Origin: Blautia sp. | Lineage (GTDB): Bacteria; Bacillota; Clostridia; Lachnospirales; Lachnospiraceae | NCBI GenBank assembly: GCA_029257775.1 | Contig: JARIAQ010000013.1 | Span: 1 to 44,324 of the forward strand | DNA: 44,324 nt | Direction of reading: 5' to 3' | Position numbers and translations under genes: made by a program | Part shown: positions 24,888 to 32,947 of the stretch, one piece after another | Layout of the letters: each line of letters begins with the position of its first letter | Position numbering within the stretch: position 1 is the stretch's first letter | Notes under the pieces: model-generated | What the model saw: only the letters and a program-made list of their open reading frames with translations | Databases searched by the model: none | What the model was told of the DNA's origin: nothing

Positions 24888-25901
24888 ATGAAACAGTTAT
24901 TGGTAAAAGAATTGGAATGTGGTCAAAGATTTGATAAATTTCTGGGGAAATATTTAAAAGAAGCGCCTAAGAGCTTTATTTATAAAATGCTTCGAAAGAA
25001 AAATATTACATTAAATGGGAAAAAAGCCACAGGAAATGAAAAATTGCAGTTAAATGATGAAATTAAATTATTTTTATCAGATGATACAATCCAAAAATTT
25101 TGCGGGGAAGAGAAAAGTAGTAGTGAAATTGATTTGGACATTGTTTATGAAGATAGTCAGATTCTCTTTGTAAATAAACCGGCGGGAATGTTATCTCAGA
25201 AAGCTGAAAAACAGGATACATCTTTAGTGGAATATATTACAGGATATTTATTAAAAAATAAATTTTTAACGAAAGAAGATTTAAGAACTTTTCGACCAGG
25301 GGTGTGTAATCGTCTAGATAGAAATACTAGTGGTTTGGTGGCAGCAGGAAAAACCGTTCAGGGCCTGCAGGAAATGTCAAAATGGTTCAAGGAAAGAAAT
25401 TTACATAAATATTATCTGACACTGGTAAGAGGAAAAATTGAAAAGCCTGCTCACATTAAAGGATATCTTTGGAAAGATGAGAAGAAGAATATGGTGATGA
25501 TTTGCCAAAAACAAAGGGAGGGAAGTCTTCCTATTGAAACCAAGTATGAGCCTTTGGGAATTTCTAAAAATGGAGACACTCTTCTAAAAGTGGAACTTTT
25601 AACTGGACGTTCCCATCAAATTCGAAGCCATCTTGCAGGAATTGGCCATCCGGTTATTGGAGATTGGAAATATGGGGAGAAAGAGAAAAATGAGTGTTTT
25701 CGAAAAAAATATGGAGTTGAATATCAATTACTTCATGCATGGATATTGAGTTTTCCAGAAACAGAGGGAATTTTAGAAGAACTGTCGCTAAAGACTATCA
25801 TAGCTGATATACCTGAAAAATTCCAAAGAGTTTTAGAAGGAGAAGGGCTTGCAAAATATGTAGTAGAGAAAAATAAGGGAGATGTTAAAAAACATGAATA
25901 A
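24888..25901 (+). CDS. RluA-family pseudouridine synthase
   Basis: The 337-aa protein has an N-terminal S4 domain (CGQRFDKFLGKYLKEAPKSF, ITLNGKKATGNEKL), the strand ILFVNKPAGMLSQKAEKQ and the catalytic motif VCNRLDRNTSGLVAAGKT with its Asp, then LTGRSHQIRSHLAGIGHPVI. This places it in the RluA branch (RluC/RluD-like), which modifies 23S rRNA uridines. ATG 24888 is favoured because AGGAG lies 5 nt upstream; a TTG at 24861 would overlap the preceding gene. The end overlaps the signal peptidase gene's start by 8 nt. Confidence 0.92.
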   Translation: MKQLLVKELECGQRFDKFLGKYLKEAPKSFIYKMLRKKNITLNGKKATGNEKLQLNDEIKLFLSDDTIQKFCGEEKSSSEIDLDIVYEDSQILFVNKPAGMLSQKAEKQDTSLVEYITGYLLKNKFLTKEDLRTFRPGVCNRLDRNTSGLVAAGKTVQGLQEMSKWFKERNLHKYYLTLVRGKIEKPAHIKGYLWKDEKKNMVMICQKQREGSLPIETKYEPLGISKNGDTLLKVELLTGRSHQIRSHLAGIGHPVIGDWKYGEKEKNECFRKKYGVEYQLLHAWILSFPETEGILEELSLKTIIADIPEKFQRVLEGEGLAKYVVEKNKGDVKKHE

Positions 25902-26433
25902 ACCAGTTGTAAAAGATTCGATATGGAAGGAATTGTGGGAATATATTAAGATGATTATTTTTGTGGTTGTAGTCGTGTTAATTATCAATAATTTTTTGTT
26001 GATCAATGCCAGAGTTCCGTCAGAATCTATGGAAAAAACGATTATGACAGGGGATCAGTTTTTTGGAAACCGTTTGGCATACTTATTTGAAAATCCAGAA
26101 CGTTATGATATTGTAGTTTTCAAATATCCAGACGATGAGAGTCAGTTGTTTGTAAAAAGAGTCATTGGACTGCCGGGAGAAACTGTAGAAATTAAAGATG
26201 GAAAAGTTTATATCAACGGTTCTGAAAAACCTTTAGATGATAGTTTTACACCGGAGACACCTATTGGGGATTATGGTCCTTATGTGGTGCCGGATGAGTG
26301 TTATTTTATGCTAGGAGATAACCGTAACCATTCTGGAGATTCTCGTTTTTGGAAACAACCTTATGTCAAAAAAGATAAAATTATAGGCAAAGCTATATTC
26401 CGGTACTTTCCGGGGATTAAAATACTAAAATAG
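25894..26433 (+). CDS. lepB: Signal peptidase I
   Basis: The 179-aa protein has one N-terminal membrane helix (MIIFVVVVVLIINNFLLI), then box B ARVPSESMEKTI with catalytic Ser45, box D FVKRVIGLPGETVEI with the general-base Lys, and box E YFMLGDNRNHSGDSRF. It removes signal peptides from secreted proteins at the outer face of the membrane. The size and single anchor are typical of Gram-positive type I signal peptidases. Start ATG 25894 is preferred over ATG 25882, which directly abuts its only Shine-Dalgarno (AGGGAG 25876-25881). Confidence 0.96.
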   Translation: MNKPVVKDSIWKELWEYIKMIIFVVVVVLIINNFLLINARVPSESMEKTIMTGDQFFGNRLAYLFENPERYDIVVFKYPDDESQLFVKRVIGLPGETVEIKDGKVYINGSEKPLDDSFTPETPIGDYGPYVVPDECYFMLGDNRNHSGDSRFWKQPYVKKDKIIGKAIFRYFPGIKILK

Positions 26434-26444
26434 GGGAGAGAGCC

Positions 26445-26975
26445 ATGGCAACTTGGAATTCCAGAGGACTTCGAGGTTCTACTTTGGAGGAATTTATTAA
26501 TCGAACCTGTGAGCAATATAGAGAAAAGGGACTGGCGCTCATTCAAAAAGTGCCAACTCCTATTACACCGGTACGTATTGATCAACAAAGCAGGCATATT
26601 ACATTGGCATATTTTGACCAGAAAAGTACCGTAGATTATATTGGAGCAGTGCAAGGAATACCTGTTTGCTTTGATGCAAAAGAATGTAATAGTGATAATT
26701 TTCCGTTGCAGAACATTCATACCCATCAGGTAGAATTTATGAAAGATTTCGAAAAGCAACAGGGGATTGCATTTCTGATTTTATATTTTTCTCATAGAGA
26801 TGAAGTCTATTATATGCCCTTTGTAGAGATGTTGAAATTTTGGGAAAGAGGAAAGCAAGGTGGAATAAAACATTTTAAATACACAGAACTTTCACCCCAA
26901 TGGTTTTTAAAAAAAACAGGGAATATTTTAGTTCCTTTTTTGGAAGGAATACAAAAAGATTTACAACAAAGATAA
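26445..26975 (+). CDS. recU: Holliday junction resolvase RecU
   Basis: The 176-aa protein starts WNSRGLRGSTLEEFINRTCE and contains the nuclease core STVDYIGAVQGIPVCFDAKE, with the Asp and the Glu/Lys of the PD-(D/E)xK fold, then NIHTHQVEFMKDFEKQQGIA and the C-terminal FKYTELSPQWFLKKT. RecU resolves Holliday junctions in Firmicutes, taking the place of RuvC. In B. subtilis recU is paired with ponA; here it follows the signal peptidase gene and is the last gene of the unit. GGGGAGAG precedes ATG 26445. Confidence 0.93.
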   Translation: MATWNSRGLRGSTLEEFINRTCEQYREKGLALIQKVPTPITPVRIDQQSRHITLAYFDQKSTVDYIGAVQGIPVCFDAKECNSDNFPLQNIHTHQVEFMKDFEKQQGIAFLILYFSHRDEVYYMPFVEMLKFWERGKQGGIKHFKYTELSPQWFLKKTGNILVPFLEGIQKDLQQR

Positions 26976-27002
26976 AGAGTAGCTAAATGAAATGATATGA
27001 TT

Positions 27003-27053
27003 CCTCTTAAGTAGACAAGGTAAACAACTAAAATCTACTTAAGGGGGATTTTG
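27003..27053 (+). terminator. Rho-independent terminator after recU
   Basis: CCTCTTAAGTAGA (27003-27015) pairs with TCTACTTAAGGGG (27034-27046), 13 bp with one G-U pair, followed by ATTTTGTT. It closes the ten-gene unit that begins with relQ. Confidence 0.8.
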
Positions 27054-27133
27054 TTATATAGGAGATATATATACGAAAAGAAATTATATATTGTATGTGA
27101 CTGTTCTTTTGTTTTTTTATTAGTACAAAAACG

Positions 27134-27162
27134 TTGACAGGAAATAGGTATTGTGGTAGAAT
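27134..27162 (+). promoter_or_regulatory. Sigma-A-type promoter of the malate module
   Basis: TTGACA (27134-27139), 17-bp spacer, TAGAAT (27157-27162). The leader of about 85 nt contains a 7-bp hairpin (TGAAATT 27175-27181 with AATTTCA 27189-27195). Confidence 0.75.
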
Positions 27163-27252
27163 TCAGTGGAAAAGTGAAATTTTTAACGAATTTCATTGCT
27201 GATTTAAAGTGATATTTCTATACTACGAAAAACAATAGGAGTGATGCGTAAA

Positions 27253-28200
27253 ATGAAGAACACACACAGAGATAAAATTGTAGTTATTGGTGCCGGAAAT
27301 GTAGGAGAAGCTATTGCTTATACATTGATGGTTAGAAAACAGGCAAATGACATTGTCTTGATTGATGTAAATGAAGATAGGGCAAAAGGTGCTGCGATTG
27401 ATATTGCCCATGGTACCAGCTTCCATAGGCAGGTATGGGTAAGACAGGGCGGTTATGAAGAATGCAAGGATGCGCAAATGATTATTATCACAGCAGGAAT
27501 TGCAAGAAAACCAGGGCAGACTCGTCTGGAACTTGCAAAGACAAATGTGTCCATTGTTCGCAGTATTACAGAAAATATTATGAAATATGCAGAAAACCCA
27601 CTTCTTTTGGTGGTATCTAATCCAGCAGATATTATTACAAAAGCCGTTCAAGAAACATCCGGACTTCCAGCAAAACGTGTAATTGGTACAGGTACTTCCT
27701 TAGACACAGCAAGATTTCGTTATAATATAAGTACAAAACTTCATGTAAATGTAGAAGATATTCAGGCTTACATTGTAGGTGAACATGGAGATAGTCAGGT
27801 TGCAGTATGGAGCTCTGCTATGGTAGGTGGATTTCCATTGGAAGATTATGCAGAACAGGTAGGAGTTACACTTGACAAAAAAGAAATTGCGGAACATACT
27901 AAGAATGGCGGCGCAGAGGTTATTGGATTAAAAGGGGCAACATTTTATGGAATTGCTATGTCCGTTTCAAATATTGTAGAAGCAATTATGAAAGATGATA
28001 GTGCGATTCTCCCAGCTGCACATGTTTTAGATGAAAGCTTTGGTGAATGGGCAGGAGTTGCAGTTTCCTTACCATGCCGTATTGGTTGGGAAGGTGTTGA
28101 AGCGTGTTTGAGAATACCAATGGATGAAGAAGAACAGACAGCCATGAATAAATCTGTAGCAATTTTAAAAGATTTCTGGGCACAGGTAAAAGAACAATAA
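27253..28200 (+). CDS. Malate dehydrogenase-like member of the lactate/malate dehydrogenase family
   Basis: The 315-aa protein has the NAD-binding GAGNVG motif with Asp38 at the end of the second strand (NAD preference), the catalytic His in VGEHGDSQVAVWS and the LDTARFRYN Arg. The specificity position that is Gln102 in lactate dehydrogenases reads Arg85 here (AGIARKPGQTR), as in malate dehydrogenases such as E. coli Mdh (GVARKPG). Changing this one Gln to Arg in Geobacillus LDH creates malate dehydrogenase activity. GATFYGIA resembles LDH. The adjacent malic enzyme supports malate use. A family-based L-lactate dehydrogenase label is thus doubtful. ATG 27253 is chosen because AGGAG (27237-27241) is 2 nt from ATG 27244 and 11 nt from 27253. 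Confidence 0.85.
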   Translation: MKNTHRDKIVVIGAGNVGEAIAYTLMVRKQANDIVLIDVNEDRAKGAAIDIAHGTSFHRQVWVRQGGYEECKDAQMIIITAGIARKPGQTRLELAKTNVSIVRSITENIMKYAENPLLLVVSNPADIITKAVQETSGLPAKRVIGTGTSLDTARFRYNISTKLHVNVEDIQAYIVGEHGDSQVAVWSSAMVGGFPLEDYAEQVGVTLDKKEIAEHTKNGGAEVIGLKGATFYGIAMSVSNIVEAIMKDDSAILPAAHVLDESFGEWAGVAVSLPCRIGWEGVEACLRIPMDEEEQTAMNKSVAILKDFWAQVKEQ

Positions 28201-28215
28201 AAGGAGATTATGACA

Positions 28216-29388
28216 ATGGACAAAAAAGAATTTGCGTTAAAACAGCATGAAGACTGGAAAGGAAAAATTGAGGTTATCAGCAGAGCAAAAATCCAGACAC
28301 CGGAAGAATTAGCGGTTGCTTACACACCGGGAGTAGCGGAACCATGTCTTAAAATTTCAGAAGATGTAGATTTGTCTTATAAATATACACGCCGCGGAAA
28401 TATGGTAGCTGTAGTAACAGATGGAACAGCGGTTCTTGGTCTTGGAGATATTGGACCAGAAGCAGGTATGCCAGTAATGGAAGGAAAATGTGCATTATTC
28501 AAAACTTTTGCAGATGTAGATGCATTTCCATTATGTGTACGTTCCAAAGATGTAGATGATATTGTAAAAACAGTAAGCTTATTAGCAGGAAGCTTTGGCG
28601 GAGTAAATTTAGAAGATATTTCAGCTCCTAGATGCTTCGAAATTGAAAGAAAATTAAAAGAATGCTGTGATATTCCAATTTTTCATGACGATCAGCATGG
28701 AACAGCAGTTGTAACAGCAGCAGCTTTAATTAATGCGTTAAAATTAGTAGGAAAAAATCTAGAAGATATTAAAGTAGTTACTTCTGGGGCAGGAGCAGCA
28801 GGTATTGCAATTATTAAACTTTTAGTAAGTTTGGGACTGAAGAATGTAGTAATGTGTGATCGCCAGGGCGCTATCTATAAAGGAAGAGAAAACTTAAATA
28901 CAGAAAAGATGGAAATGGCTGAAATCTGTAACCAGAATATGGAAAAAGGCACTTTAGAAGAAGTGTTAAAAGGTGCAGACGTATTTATTGGTGTATCAGC
29001 ACCAGGTACGGTTACAGAAGAAATGGTTAAAAACATGGCTGAAAATCCAATTCTTTTCCCAATGGCAAACCCAATTCCTGAAATTATGCCAGAATTAGCG
29101 AAGAATGCAGGAGCAGCAGTAGTCGGTACTGGAAGAAGCGATTTCCCAAATCAGATTAACAATGTTTTAGCTTTCCCTGGAATTTTCCGTGGAGCTTTAG
29201 ATGTTCGTGCAAAAGATATCAATGACGAAATGAAAGTTGCAGCAGCTTACGCAATTGCAAACTTAATTGAAGAAGATAAATTAAGTGCAGACTATATCAT
29301 TCCAAATCCATTTGATGAACGTGTAGCACCAGCAGTAGCAAAAGCAGTAGCAGAAGCAGCAAGAAAAACTGGTGTAGCAAGAATTTAA
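28216..29388 (+). CDS. Malic enzyme (malate to pyruvate, oxidative decarboxylation)
   Basis: The 390-aa protein has the short bacterial malic-enzyme form: VAYTPGVAEPCLKI, NMVAVVTDGTAVLGLGDIGP, PVMEGKCALFKTFADVDAFP, DISAPRCFEIERKL, IPIFHDDQHGTAVVTAAALI and the GAGAAGIAI nucleotide-binding loop. It converts malate to pyruvate, CO2 and reduced nicotinamide cofactor. Cofactor choice between NAD and NADP is not certain by eye. Start ATG 28216 has AGGAG 9 nt upstream; ATG 28210 would have only 3 nt. It ends with a terminator and is probably cotranscribed with the dehydrogenase, 15 nt upstream. Confidence 0.95.
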   Translation: MDKKEFALKQHEDWKGKIEVISRAKIQTPEELAVAYTPGVAEPCLKISEDVDLSYKYTRRGNMVAVVTDGTAVLGLGDIGPEAGMPVMEGKCALFKTFADVDAFPLCVRSKDVDDIVKTVSLLAGSFGGVNLEDISAPRCFEIERKLKECCDIPIFHDDQHGTAVVTAAALINALKLVGKNLEDIKVVTSGAGAAGIAIIKLLVSLGLKNVVMCDRQGAIYKGRENLNTEKMEMAEICNQNMEKGTLEEVLKGADVFIGVSAPGTVTEEMVKNMAENPILFPMANPIPEIMPELAKNAGAAVVGTGRSDFPNQINNVLAFPGIFRGALDVRAKDINDEMKVAAAYAIANLIEEDKLSADYIIPNPFDERVAPAVAKAVAEAARKTGVARI

Positions 29389-29411
29389 ATTTCAACCTAA
29401 ATATAAAAAGA

Positions 29412-29462
29412 AAGAGCTATTAAATGAAATCGTATCTTATTTCATTTAATAGCTCTTATTTC
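29412..29462 (+). terminator. Rho-independent terminator after malic enzyme
   Basis: A perfect 19-bp stem (29412-29430 with 29439-29457) closes an 8-nt loop; ATTTCGTTT follows. The U-tract is short, but the stem is the longest perfect inverted repeat I found in the window. Confidence 0.75.
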
Positions 29463-29464
29463 GT

Positions 29465-29493
29465 TTGAGTATTATTTCTGTTTATGATAAAAT
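29465..29493 (+). promoter_or_regulatory. Sigma-A-type promoter of the MFS-GDPD-RNase H unit
   Basis: TTGAGT (29465-29470), 17-bp spacer, TAAAAT (29488-29493) with an upstream TG at 29485-29486 giving an extended -10. Confidence 0.6.
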
Positions 29494-29534
29494 ATTTTTA
29501 TAAAGTGTTCGATACTTGATTGGGGAGGGTGAAA

Positions 29535-30821
29535 ATGGAGAAGCTAAATTATAAGAGAACTTTTTTTATTGGGCTTGCATTTTTGTCTATTTGTGCATTT
29601 TGGCAGATGTATGACAATGTTATTCCGTTGATTTTGCAAAATACGTTTCATTTAAATGAAACTTTTACAGGGGCTATTATGGCTGCAGATAATATATTAG
29701 CAGTTTTTTTACTTCCATTTTTTGGAACATTATCGGATAAAGCCAATACTCGTCTAGGTAAAAGAATGCCGTTTATTCTGATTGGAACTTTTGTTGCCGT
29801 CTTATTTTTAATGATGATTCCTTTTGCAGATAAAAATAAAAATTTTCTAGTATTTGTGACATGTTTAGCTGTTTTACTTGTGGCAATGGGATTTTATCGT
29901 TCTCCAGCAGTGGCATTGATGCCGGATTTGACACCAAAGTCTTTGAGGAGTAAAGCAAATGCAGTTATTAATTTAATGGGAGCTATTGGAGGTGTATACA
30001 CACTTCTTCTTATTCGTTTATTAGTAAAAGACGGTATAAGACCAGATTATACAGCAGTTTTTGCAGGGGTTGCTTTTCTGATGACAGTTTCTGTAATTTT
30101 ATTGGTTTTTACTGTAAAAGAAAAGAAAATTGCGGCTGAAATTGCAAAAGAGGAGATGGAAGAAGAAAAGTTTATAGGAGAAGAAGTAGTCATAAATACG
30201 AAAAAGTTGCCTAAATCAGTAAAGAAAAGTCTATATATGATTTTACTCTCTATTTTCTTCTGGTTTGCGGCGTATAATGCAGTTACTACAGCCTTTTCCA
30301 GATATGCAGTAAAAGTATGGGGATTGGAAGGTGGAGGATTTGCTGATTGTTTGATGGTAGCTACAGTAGCAGCAATTTTCAGTTATATTCCAATTGGAAT
30401 GATTTCTGAGAAATTTGGGAGAAAGAAATGTATTCAGGGAGGGCTTGTACTTTTGTTTATAAGCTATTTATCTGCTACATTTTTCCCAGTATATCATCCC
30501 GCAATTAACATTGGATTTGTATTAATTGGAGTTGGATGGGCATCGATTAGTGTCAATTCCTTACCTATGGTAGTAGAAATCTGTTCTTTGGGAGATGTAG
30601 GAAAATATACAGGAGTGTATTATACTTTTTCTATGGCGGCACAGATTTTTACACCTATTTTTTCTGGATTTTTGATGCAACATATTTCTTATCGTGTACT
30701 ATTTCCTTATGCTTGTGTTTTTACAATTTTAGCAATGATTACCATGTGCATGGTACAACATGGAGATAGTAAGCCACAGGGAAAGAAAAAGGTATGGGAA
30801 CATTTTGATGTGGAGGATTAA
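29535..30821 (+). CDS. MFS transporter (sugar:cation-symporter-like)
   Basis: The 428-aa protein has about twelve membrane helices. FLPFFGTLSDKANTRLGKR is the MFS loop 2-3 motif, and the acidic region around residue 200 (KEEMEEEKFIGEEV) is the central cytoplasmic loop. The overall layout resembles SLC45-type or GPH sugar transporters, but the substrate is unknown. Start ATG 29535 lies 6 nt after GGGGAGG; the upstream TTG at 29520 would include the Shine-Dalgarno in the coding sequence. It is followed by the GDPD gene with 3 nt between them. Confidence 0.85.
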   Translation: MEKLNYKRTFFIGLAFLSICAFWQMYDNVIPLILQNTFHLNETFTGAIMAADNILAVFLLPFFGTLSDKANTRLGKRMPFILIGTFVAVLFLMMIPFADKNKNFLVFVTCLAVLLVAMGFYRSPAVALMPDLTPKSLRSKANAVINLMGAIGGVYTLLLIRLLVKDGIRPDYTAVFAGVAFLMTVSVILLVFTVKEKKIAAEIAKEEMEEEKFIGEEVVINTKKLPKSVKKSLYMILLSIFFWFAAYNAVTTAFSRYAVKVWGLEGGGFADCLMVATVAAIFSYIPIGMISEKFGRKKCIQGGLVLLFISYLSATFFPVYHPAINIGFVLIGVGWASISVNSLPMVVEICSLGDVGKYTGVYYTFSMAAQIFTPIFSGFLMQHISYRVLFPYACVFTILAMITMCMVQHGDSKPQGKKKVWEHFDVED

Positions 30822-30824
30822 GGT

Positions 30825-31622
30825 ATGAAAATGAAAACAGTAGCAGCGATTACCGGTGTTTCTTATTTAGGACTTGTAATGCCAAGGGTATTTCGAAGAG
30901 CTAAGCAGGAGAAAAAAGTGTATTATGCTCATAGAGGACTGCATTATAATGCAGGAAATGCTCCAGAAAATACTATGGCAGCCTTTGAAAGAGCAGTAAA
31001 AGCAGGATATGGAATTGAATTGGATGTACAAGTTACAAAAGATGGAAAGGTAGTAGTTACCCATGATTTTCATTTGAGAAGAAACTGCGGGATTGATAGA
31101 GAGGTGGATGAATGTACTTATGAGGAGCTTTGCCAGTATCCCGTATTTTTCTCAAAGGAGAGAATTCCTTTGTTTACGGATGTATTAAAATTGGTAGATG
31201 GTAAAGTGCCACTGATTATTGAACTAAAATATAAAAAAGGAAGCAAAATTTGTGAGAAGACAGATGCAATTTTGCAGAATTATAGGGGTGAATATTGTAT
31301 TGAATCGTTTCATCCACAGGTTTTATTGTGGTATAAGAAAAACAGACCGTGGATATGCAGAGGACAGCTTTCTATGAATTATCAAAAGGAGGAAGGCTGG
31401 CATCACCCACAATATTATATTATGCGACATTTATTGTTGAATTTTTTGACAAAACCGGATTTTATTGCGTATGATTGGAAGGGAAGAAAGGGAATTTCTT
31501 TGTGGATATGTAGAAACCTTTTTCAATGTCCGGCTTATGCATGGACCATTAAGAGTAGAGAACAGTTAAAAACAGCAGAAAAATATTTTGATCACTTTAT
31601 ATTTGAAGGTTTTAGACCTTAG
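30825..31622 (+). CDS. Glycerophosphodiester phosphodiesterase family protein
   Basis: The 265-aa protein has a short hydrophobic N terminus (AAITGVSYLGLVMPRVF), probably a membrane anchor or uncleaved signal, then the GDPD catalytic landmarks: YAHRGLHYNAGNAPENTMAA (His-Arg), GIELDVQVTKDGKVVVTHD (Glu/Asp metal ligands and the general-acid His), and PLIIELK. GDPD enzymes hydrolyse glycerophosphodiesters from phospholipid turnover to glycerol 3-phosphate and an alcohol. The MFS gene directly upstream may import or export a related molecule; this is inference from linkage only. Confidence 0.93.
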   Translation: MKMKTVAAITGVSYLGLVMPRVFRRAKQEKKVYYAHRGLHYNAGNAPENTMAAFERAVKAGYGIELDVQVTKDGKVVVTHDFHLRRNCGIDREVDECTYEELCQYPVFFSKERIPLFTDVLKLVDGKVPLIIELKYKKGSKICEKTDAILQNYRGEYCIESFHPQVLLWYKKNRPWICRGQLSMNYQKEEGWHHPQYYIMRHLLLNFLTKPDFIAYDWKGRKGISLWICRNLFQCPAYAWTIKSREQLKTAEKYFDHFIFEGFRP

Positions 31623-31639
31623 AAGGGCTTGGAGAAATT

Positions 31640-32239
31640 ATGGCAAAAAAAGTGTATGCAGTAAAAAAAGGGAAGAAAACAGGTATTTTTGCTACATGGG
31701 ATGAATGTAAAGCAAATGTGCATGGGTATCCTGGCGCACAGTTTAAAAGTTTTACCACAAAAGCAGAGGCTGAAGCATACTTAGACAATAATTCTATAGG
31801 AAATGGGTCAGCAGACATAGAGGAAGATGCTTGTATTGCTTATGTAGATGGAAGTTTTGATATAACGCAAAAAGCATATTCCTATGGATGTATCTTACTT
31901 TACCAAGGGCAGAGAAAGGAAATGAGTAAAGCTTTTTTTAACACAGAAGATGTAAGTATGCGAAATGTGGCAGGAGAGTTGGAGGGAGCAATGGCTGCCA
32001 TGGAATACTGTGAAAAAAATGGCATTTCCAAACTGCACTTGTATTATGATTATCAGGGAATTGAGTCTTGGGCAACAGGTGAATGGAAGCGGAATAAACT
32101 GGGAACCATTCGTTATAAAACTTTTTATGATAGCTTACAAAATGTACAAGTTGTTTTTCATAAAGTAAAAGGTCACAGCGGAGTGGAGCTAAATGAGGCA
32201 GTAGACCAGTTAGCAAAGGCTGCGTTGGGAATCGTATAG
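31640..32239 (+). CDS. Ribonuclease H with N-terminal viroplasmin-type domain
   Basis: The 199-aa protein begins with a caulimovirus-viroplasmin-like RNA:DNA hybrid-binding domain (KKVYAVKKGKKTGIFATWDE, YPGAQFKSF), then the RNase HI domain: CIAYVDGSFD (first catalytic Asp), ELEGAMAAMEY (Glu), YDYQGIESWA (Asp) and GHSGVELNEAVDQLAKAAL (last Asp and His region). It cleaves RNA in RNA:DNA hybrids. All catalytic positions appear intact. GGAGAAATT precedes ATG 31640. Its 3' end overlaps the convergent pabC gene by 30 nt. Confidence 0.92.
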   Translation: MAKKVYAVKKGKKTGIFATWDECKANVHGYPGAQFKSFTTKAEAEAYLDNNSIGNGSADIEEDACIAYVDGSFDITQKAYSYGCILLYQGQRKEMSKAFFNTEDVSMRNVAGELEGAMAAMEYCEKNGISKLHLYYDYQGIESWATGEWKRNKLGTIRYKTFYDSLQNVQVVFHKVKGHSGVELNEAVDQLAKAALGIV

Positions 32240-32947
32240 TTTTTTTGATAATTTTTTGCTGGTACTCATGCTTGGGAAAGTATGAGTACCAAGCTTACAA
32301 ACAGGCATAATACCAAGGAGGGAATTTGTTAGAAACATTTCATCAAATTCTTCAATATCTTTTGGCAAGATGACTTCTTCTTTTATAAAATAGGTAGAAT
32401 AAAGGTATTCCCGTATAATGCCGGGAAGCATTCCGCAGGATAGAGGAGGCGCTGTTATTTGGTCATTTTTTATAAAAAATATGTTAGTGGTAGCACCTTC
32501 TGCAATTTCTCCCTTTGTATTTAAAAAAATGGGTTCTTGAATACCTAATTCCTTTGCATGACGTTTTTCTATAATACAATCACCATAATTTAAAGTTTTG
32601 TGGTAAGTAAAAGGAGATGTTTCATTTCTTCTTACACTGGAAAAGTCAGTGGAAAATCCTTTTTCATAATCTTCTTTTTGATAATTGTTTTTTCGTGTCG
32701 TAATGAGAATATTTTTTTCAGAAACAGTAATTTTTAATACATTTCTTCCTTCTTGCATTTCTTTTTGAGCAAGAGTCGAATTTACTTTTTCTTCTAGCTT
32801 TGAAAAATCAACAGATAGGTTTAAAAATTTCAAAGCTGAGAATAGTCGTTTATAGTGCTGATGCAAAAAATGTGCAGTGCCATTTTCTACAGAAATAGTT
32901 TCAAAAGCGCCTAATCCAAAATAGTATCCCTCATCTGGTATAAACAT
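32210..32947 (-). CDS. pabC: Aminodeoxychorismate lyase (class IV aminotransferase fold)
   Basis: The 245-aa protein has the class IV PLP-enzyme features: FGLGAFETISVENG near the N terminus, TYHKTLNYGDCIIEKRHAKE with the PLP-binding Lys, FLNTKGEIAEGATTNIFFIK and CGMLPGIIREYLYS. PabC converts 4-amino-4-deoxychorismate to p-aminobenzoate and pyruvate. Branched-chain and D-amino-acid aminotransferases share the fold; the pabB-pabA neighbours decide the call. Start ATG 32947 overlaps the pabB stop as TAATG, with GGAGG about 7 nt upstream. Its tail overlaps the RNase H gene on the other strand. Confidence 0.9.
   Translation of the reverse strand: MFIPDEGYYFGLGAFETISVENGTAHFLHQHYKRLFSALKFLNLSVDFSKLEEKVNSTLAQKEMQEGRNVLKITVSEKNILITTRKNNYQKEDYEKGFSTDFSSVRRNETSPFTYHKTLNYGDCIIEKRHAKELGIQEPIFLNTKGEIAEGATTNIFFIKNDQITAPPLSCGMLPGIIREYLYSTYFIKEEVILPKDIEEFDEMFLTNSLLGIMPVCKLGTHTFPSMSTSKKLSKKLYDSQRSLC

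Noticed and set aside
27121-27165. CcpA cre-like site around the TTGACA of the malate module
   Set aside because: Only the right half matches; the left half differs at the two most conserved positions.
32260-32291. 10-bp inverted repeat as a terminator for RNase H or pabC
   Set aside because: Neither strand has a U-tract after it and it is inside the pabC coding sequence.
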